DNA of 64,000 nt from Stenotrophomonas nitritireducens (GTDB taxonomy: Bacteria; Pseudomonadota; Gammaproteobacteria; Xanthomonadales; Xanthomonadaceae). A program made the position numbers and the translations under genes. The notes beneath the pieces are model-generated. The model was not told the DNA's origin. It worked only from the letters and a program-made list of their open reading frames with translations, and did no database searches. Below, in pieces: positions 60,325 to 64,000 of the stretch (position 1 is its first letter; the number at the start of each line of letters is the position of its first letter). The stretch is taken from positions 2,470,501 to 2,534,500 of the forward strand of contig NZ_CP016756.1 of assembly GCF_001700965.1 (NCBI RefSeq), written 5' to 3'.

Positions 60325-61335
60325 TCAGGCGTCGTGGACGCCGTCGATCTCCACCCGCAGATCGCGCCGGCACACGGCCGCGTGCAACACGATGTAAGGC
60401 ACCTGCGGCGGCAGCAGTTCGGCCAGCATCGCGCGCACGCTGGCAACTTCGGCCGCGTCGCGCACATACACCTTGAGCCGGCTGCCAGCGCCGAAATGCG
60501 CAGGCAGGCCCGGCCGCTGCGCACGCGCCGCGCCGATCAAGGCATCGAAATTGGCAAAGGTTTCCTGCAGCTGGCGCTGCGTGCAGTCGCCATGCAGGGT
60601 GGCGTGGCCAACCACGCTGGCGGTGCCGGACAACAGCAGCGGCAGGCGGCTGCCGGCAGCGGCCAGCATGGCCCGGGCAAAACTGGGCGACTGCCGGCCG
60701 TACTGGCGCGGGTAGCGGTAGGCACTGACCTGGCGCGGGTTTTCCAACGGCGTGCCGGCGTTGCGCGCCGCCAGCCAGTACACCTGCAGCACGCGCACCC
60801 CATCGAGCCGACCGATCGCGGTGGCCGCCGGCAGGGTGCCGGTGTCGATGTCGCCGATGCCCCGTGCACGGCCCACGCAGAATTCACGGTAGCGCTCGTT
60901 GTCGCCCTCGCCATCGGTGATGGCGTCCAGGTAGTTCCAGATCCGCAGCAGGTGCGGGTAAGCGTGCGCCGGCAGCGTCTGCAACAGCTGCGCGTAGGCG
61001 TGCTCGGCGGCACCGACAATGCCGCCATGCGCGTCTTCCTCGACCTGCAGCGCGCCGAACATCAATGCCCCGTCGCTGGCCCAGGCCACGCCATTGGCGT
61101 CGCGCCCGCAGCTGACCGGCTTGTCGCTGCGCCACACTTCCAGCTGCGCCGCGCCATCGGCCTGCAGGCCTACCTGCAGATAGCGCGGGTCATCGCTGGG
61201 CGGTGCCGCGGTGCCGGCGTGGAAGCCGAAGATGGCCAGCACCTGCGGGTCGGCCAGCAAGGTGGGCAACAGGGCCGGGTCGGCATAATCGACCTGCAGC
61301 GAGGCGGCAGCCGCCGGTGACGTCTGAGCGTTCAT
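60325..61335 (-). CDS. xanB2: Chorismatase XanB2 (hydroxybenzoate synthase)
   Basis: A 336-residue member of the FkbO/Hyg5/XanB2 chorismatase family. Features are VLAIFGFHAGTAAP (about 40), VLQVYWLAARNAGTPLENPR (about 195-214), VSAYRYPRQYGRQSPSFARA (about 217-236), and the C-terminal RIDFAHR-like EVASVRAMLAELLPPQVPYI. XanB2 converts chorismate into 3- and 4-hydroxybenzoate, feeding the pigment and ubiquinone. It is on the opposite strand from the other pigment genes and shares a 189-bp divergent promoter region with xanC. Confidence 0.88.
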   Translation of the reverse strand: MNAQTSPAAAASLQVDYADPALLPTLLADPQVLAIFGFHAGTAAPPSDDPRYLQVGLQADGAAQLEVWRSDKPVSCGRDANGVAWASDGALMFGALQVEEDAHGGIVGAAEHAYAQLLQTLPAHAYPHLLRIWNYLDAITDGEGDNERYREFCVGRARGIGDIDTGTLPAATAIGRLDGVRVLQVYWLAARNAGTPLENPRQVSAYRYPRQYGRQSPSFARAMLAAAGSRLPLLLSGTASVVGHATLHGDCTQRQLQETFANFDALIGAARAQRPGLPAHFGAGSRLKVYVRDAAEVASVRAMLAELLPPQVPYIVLHAAVCRRDLRVEIDGVHDA

Positions 61336-61524
61336 CTCAGCCCCCCGTGACATTGGCAGGGCAGGCGGAGTGTGGATTCGGGCGGGGGCGGAAGTGGAGC
61401 GGGAACGTCATTGCACGGCGTATCGGGCATCGCAGAGACGGCAATGATACCCCGCGTACCCAAGCTGTAATGCTTGCGCAACAGTCGGCGATGCCGGATC
61501 GTTGCGGCTCTATTTGCCGTAGGT

Positions 61525-61800
61525 ATGGAAATGTCGCAACAGAATGAAGCCGAGCGCGAGCTGGCCGGGTTGCTGGTCGAAAGCCTGAACCTGGAAGACG
61601 TGGACCCGGCCCAGATCGACCCGGAAGCCGCCTTGTTCAACGAGGGCCTGGGGCTGGATTCGATCGATGCGCTGGAACTGGCGCTGGCCATCAGCAAGCG
61701 CTATGGCTTCCAGCTGCGCTCGGACAACGAGGACAACCGCCGCATCTTCGGTTCCCTGCGCGCCCTGTCGGCGCACGTTCAAGCCAACAAGACGAATTGA
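61525..61800 (+). CDS. xanC: Acyl carrier protein XanC-like
   Basis: A 91-residue carrier protein. The phosphopantetheine site is LGLDSIDALELALAISKRYG (about 46-65), with Ser the attachment point. The helices ERELAGLLVESLNLEDVDPA and DNEDNRRIFGSLRALSAHVQ complete the four-helix bundle. XanC carries the hydroxybenzoyl starter and growing polyene. The PPTase at 18.3 kb is a possible modifier. The start may be 61525 or 61531. Its stop codon overlaps the next start (TTGA). Confidence 0.9.
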   Translation: MEMSQQNEAERELAGLLVESLNLEDVDPAQIDPEAALFNEGLGLDSIDALELALAISKRYGFQLRSDNEDNRRIFGSLRALSAHVQANKTN

Positions 61801-62528
61801 GCGCGGTGACCGCTGCCCGCCCTGAACCCGGGCAAGGGCCGCTTGCGCTGGCGTTGCGGGTGATCCTGCTGCTGGCCTACCCGGTGCTGTCGCACGTGGC
61901 CAGCCTGCGCAACGAGGGCATGTGGGCGGCGGCGGCCTTGGCCGGGCTGGTGCTGTTGTGCCTGCTCGAACCGCTGGCGCGGTTGCGGCCATGGGCTTGG
62001 GCGGTGCTGGCGGCGTCGTGCGCGCTGCTGTGGTGGCTGGGCGGCTCGGTGTGGGCCTGGATGCTGTTGCTGGCCCCGCCGGTGGTGTTCCCGTTGCTGG
62101 TGGCCTGGGGCTTCGCCCGCTCCCTGCTGCCTGGGCAGGTCCCGCTGATCACCCGCATCGTGCGCGCGCTGTATGCGCGTGCCGGGATGCCGCTGACGGC
62201 GCCGCTGGAGCGTTACAGCCGGCGCCTGAGTGCCGCCTGGGCGGGCGTGCTGGTGGTGCTGGCGCTGATCAACCTGGGCCTGGCGATGAGCGCCGTGCCG
62301 GATGGCCTGCTGGCTGCGTTCGGCGTCCAGCCGTGGTGGCCGGTGACCCATGAACAATGGTCCTGGTGCGCCAACATCGCCGATTGGGGGCTGATCGGCG
62401 GCTTTTTCGCGCTGGAGTATGCGGTGCGTTCGCGGCTGTTTCCGCAGCGCCCGTACCGCAATGCCTGGGATTTCATGCGCCAGATGGGCCAGCTGGGCCC
62501 GGCGTTCTGGCGCGACCTGCTGCGCTGA
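61797..62528 (+). CDS. Multi-span membrane protein of pigment cluster (COG4648-like)
   Basis: A 243-residue inner-membrane protein. The start is either a TTG overlapping the xanC stop codon by four bases or a GTG nine bases later. Hydrophobic spans lie at about residues 18-36, 46-62, 68-85, 90-110 and 150-170 (LSAAWAGVLVVLALINLGLA). It contains SVWAWMLLLAPPVVFPLLVA. The COG4648 family sits in aryl-polyene clusters and is of unknown function. Its position between xanC and the dehydratase supports a role in pigment assembly at the membrane. Confidence 0.82.
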   Translation: MSAVTAARPEPGQGPLALALRVILLLAYPVLSHVASLRNEGMWAAAALAGLVLLCLLEPLARLRPWAWAVLAASCALLWWLGGSVWAWMLLLAPPVVFPLLVAWGFARSLLPGQVPLITRIVRALYARAGMPLTAPLERYSRRLSAAWAGVLVVLALINLGLAMSAVPDGLLAAFGVQPWWPVTHEQWSWCANIADWGLIGGFFALEYAVRSRLFPQRPYRNAWDFMRQMGQLGPAFWRDLLR

Positions 62529-62579
62529 CACGCAGCGCTGCCGGTATCCTGTCGCCCAAATTTGCGGATATAGCACGCC

Positions 62580-62879
62580 ATGCGCTTCACCATTCCTTCC
62601 GACCACCCCTGTTTACCCGGGCACTTCCCGGGCAGGCCGCTGGTGCCCGGGGTGGTGTTGCTGGAGCAGGTGCTGCTGGCGGTCGCCGCCGAGACCGGGC
62701 AGGCCATCGGCGCCCTGCGCCTGCCGCAGGTCAAATTCATGGCGCCGTTGCTGCCCGATGAGGAGGCAAGGGTGGAGCTGGAAGGCCAGGCGCCGCGCTG
62801 GAAGTTCCGCGTGCTGCGTGCAGAGCAGCTGCTGGTGCGCGGTGAGCTGGTGCTGGCCGGGGCTGGTCTGCCGGCATGA
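62580..62879 (+). CDS. Short hotdog-fold dehydratase of pigment cluster
   Basis: A 99-residue FabZ/FabA-like protein. The motif DHPCLPGHFPGRPLVPGVVL, followed by LEQ (about 8-30), matches the family HFPG(x)PxxPGxxxxE with the catalytic His and Glu. It is shorter than FabZ (about 150 residues), as often seen in aryl-polyene clusters. It is predicted to dehydrate 3-hydroxyacyl-XanC intermediates to form the conjugated polyene. The start is 51 bp after the membrane-protein gene and its end overlaps the acyltransferase start by four bases. Confidence 0.88.
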   Translation: MRFTIPSDHPCLPGHFPGRPLVPGVVLLEQVLLAVAAETGQAIGALRLPQVKFMAPLLPDEEARVELEGQAPRWKFRVLRAEQLLVRGELVLAGAGLPA

Positions 62880-63850
62880 ACGACACCGACTGGAAACATC
62901 GCCCCGAGGGCGGCGGGCGCTTTGCGGTCCGTCTGATCGGCGGCATTGCCCGCCATGGCGGGCGCGGCATCGCCCGTGCCTGCCTGTATCCGATCACCCT
63001 GTACTTCTTTTGCGTGCGCGGCGCCGAGCGGCGCGCCTCGCGCGACTACCTGCAGCGCCTCCGGGGCCACCGCGTGGGCGCCTGGCAGGTGGCCCGGCAT
63101 ATCCACACCTTTGCCGCCACCATTCTTGACCGGGTGTTTCTGCTGGCCGGCCGTACCGCGCTGTTCGATATCCGCAGCAGTGGCACCGAGCCGCTGCTGC
63201 AGCTGCTGGACGAAGGCCGCGGCGTGCTGGTGTTCGGCTCCCACCTGGGCAGTTTTGATGCCCTGCGGGTGCTTGCCAGGATGCGCCCGGACCTGAAGCT
63301 GCGGGTGCTGATGGACCGCTCGCACAACGCCGCCATCACCGAGCTGTTGGCCGAACTCGACCCCAGGCTTGCGGACTGCATCATCGATGCGGGGCAGGAC
63401 GGCACCGCGGTCGTGCTGGCCATCCAGCACGCGCTGCAGGAAGGTGCGATGGTGGCCCTGCTGGTGGATCGGGCGCGGCCCGGCGAGCCCAGCATCGCCG
63501 CGCCGCTGCTGGGTGCCGATGCCGCGTTTCCCGCCGCGCCATGGCTGATCGCCAGTGCGCTGAAGGCCCCGGTGATGCTGGCATTCGGCCTGTATCGCGG
63601 TGGCAACCGCTATGACCTGCGCTTCGAATCGTTTGCCGAGGTGGTGGATATCCCACGCCCCCGCCGTACCGAACTGTTGTCCGCGCTTATCCACCGTTAT
63701 GCCGGCAGGCTGGAGCATCACCTGCGGCAGGCCCCCAACAACTGGTTCAATTTCTATGATTTCTGGCATTCCCAAGCTCCTGCGGCAGCGGCTCGCCGGC
63801 CTGCTGACCGCCCTGCTGATCAGCAGCCCGGCCCTGGCCAGCGGCATTGA
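62876..63850 (+). CDS. Lysophospholipid acyltransferase-like protein of pigment cluster
   Basis: A 324-residue LpxL/HtrB-related acyltransferase. The HX4D motif is in VLVFGSHLGSFDALRVLARM (about 117-136), followed by MVALLVDRARPGEPS (about 198-212) and PVMLAFGLYRGG. An N-terminal hydrophobic segment (LYPITLYFFCVRGA) anchors it. In pigment clusters it probably transfers the polyene to a lipid acceptor in the inner membrane. The C-terminal 30 residues (QAPAAAARRPADRPADQQPG) overlap the next gene by 95 bases and are low-complexity. Confidence 0.88.
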   Translation: MNDTDWKHRPEGGGRFAVRLIGGIARHGGRGIARACLYPITLYFFCVRGAERRASRDYLQRLRGHRVGAWQVARHIHTFAATILDRVFLLAGRTALFDIRSSGTEPLLQLLDEGRGVLVFGSHLGSFDALRVLARMRPDLKLRVLMDRSHNAAITELLAELDPRLADCIIDAGQDGTAVVLAIQHALQEGAMVALLVDRARPGEPSIAAPLLGADAAFPAAPWLIASALKAPVMLAFGLYRGGNRYDLRFESFAEVVDIPRPRRTELLSALIHRYAGRLEHHLRQAPNNWFNFYDFWHSQAPAAAARRPADRPADQQPGPGQRH

Positions 63851-64000
63851 TGCGGCCTGGATCCTGCGCCAACTGGCGCAGCCGGCGCCAAGCCAGACCA
63901 ACTTCGTCGAGCTGCGGGGCTCGGCACTGCTGAAGGAACCGCTTCGGGTGGAAGGCCAATACCGCCGCCCCGATGCCGGCACCCTGGTGCGCGAGGTGCG
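63756..64000 (+). CDS. LolA-like outer-membrane carrier protein (partial)
   Basis: Only the first 81 residues lie in the window; the gene continues past the right edge. It starts MISGIPKLLRQRLAGLLTAL with signal peptide LLTALLISSPALA, then SGIDAAWILRQLAQPAPSQT and FVELRGSALLKEPLRVEGQY. This fits the LolA-related proteins of aryl-polyene clusters, which are thought to move lipid-linked pigment across the periplasm. It overlaps the acyltransferase gene by 95 bases in another frame. No strong ribosome-binding site is seen at the ATG, so the start is likely but not certain. Confidence 0.8.
   Translation, partial: MISGIPKLLRQRLAGLLTALLISSPALASGIDAAWILRQLAQPAPSQTNFVELRGSALLKEPLRVEGQYRRPDAGTLVREV

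Overview
This window is high-GC gammaproteobacterial chromosome from the Xanthomonadaceae, most probably Stenotrophomonas. Three things point there. First, there are at least eight copies of a short GTAG-headed palindrome with arms TGCCGAGC/GCTCGGCA, the form of the SMAG family of S. maltophilia. Second, an sX13-like small RNA follows polA. Third, a xanthomonadin/aryl-polyene pigment cluster (xanA2, xanB2, xanC and followers) runs off the right edge. No rRNA, tRNA, CRISPR array, prophage or insertion sequence was seen.

Layout. 0.2-4.5 kb: a LysR regulator, a sodium:solute symporter with a large periplasmic N-terminal domain, and a CitE-like lyase, all on the minus strand. 4.5-5.3 kb: a repeat-rich gap. 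5.3-16.8 kb: a minus-strand defence island in the order hsdR, fic, hsdM, hsdS, a DUF262/DUF1524 (GmrSD-like) nuclease and an unknown 635-aa protein with a YaaW-like motif, a glycine-rich membrane stretch and coiled coils. 17-25 kb: xthA, a GlsB-type membrane protein, a phosphopantetheinyl transferase, rsmG, parA-parB, then a sugar/lipid gene string (SUFU-domain protein, nucleotide-sugar epimerase, GT2 glycosyltransferase, LAB_N protein). 25-33 kb: a DUF885 metalloprotease and a czcCBA heavy-metal efflux operon. 33.2-37.7 kb: a compact five-gene operon of unknown function ending in a Ycf46-like AAA+ ATPase. This and the 635-aa defence-island protein are the best candidates for undescribed biology. 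38-49 kb: a GT1-type glycosyltransferase, rpmB-rpmG, an FAD protein, uvrD, a universal stress protein, polA and the sX13-like RNA. 49-58.8 kb: a DUF421 protein, hemF, two envelope proteins, a NUDIX hydrolase, an S9 peptidase and a cyanide-insensitive-type cytochrome bd oxidase. 58.9-64 kb: the pigment cluster.

How genes work together. HsdR/M/S form a type I restriction-modification enzyme. The Fic gene between hsdR and hsdM is preceded by four half-sites that overlap its own promoter and start codon, suggesting autoregulation of the downstream methylase genes. The PPTase at 18.3 kb is a plausible activator of the xanC carrier protein 43 kb away. XanB2 makes the hydroxybenzoate starter that XanA2 would load onto XanC. 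CzcC/B/A form a trans-envelope metal pump.

Two window-wide patterns stand out. Several genes (xthA, rsmG, the FAD protein, uvrD, polA, hemF, fic) carry a -10-like hexamer whose last base lies 7-8 nt before the start codon, which predicts leaderless transcripts. Most sizeable gaps are filled by a family of GC-rich composite stem-loops, including one perfect 42-bp inverted repeat.
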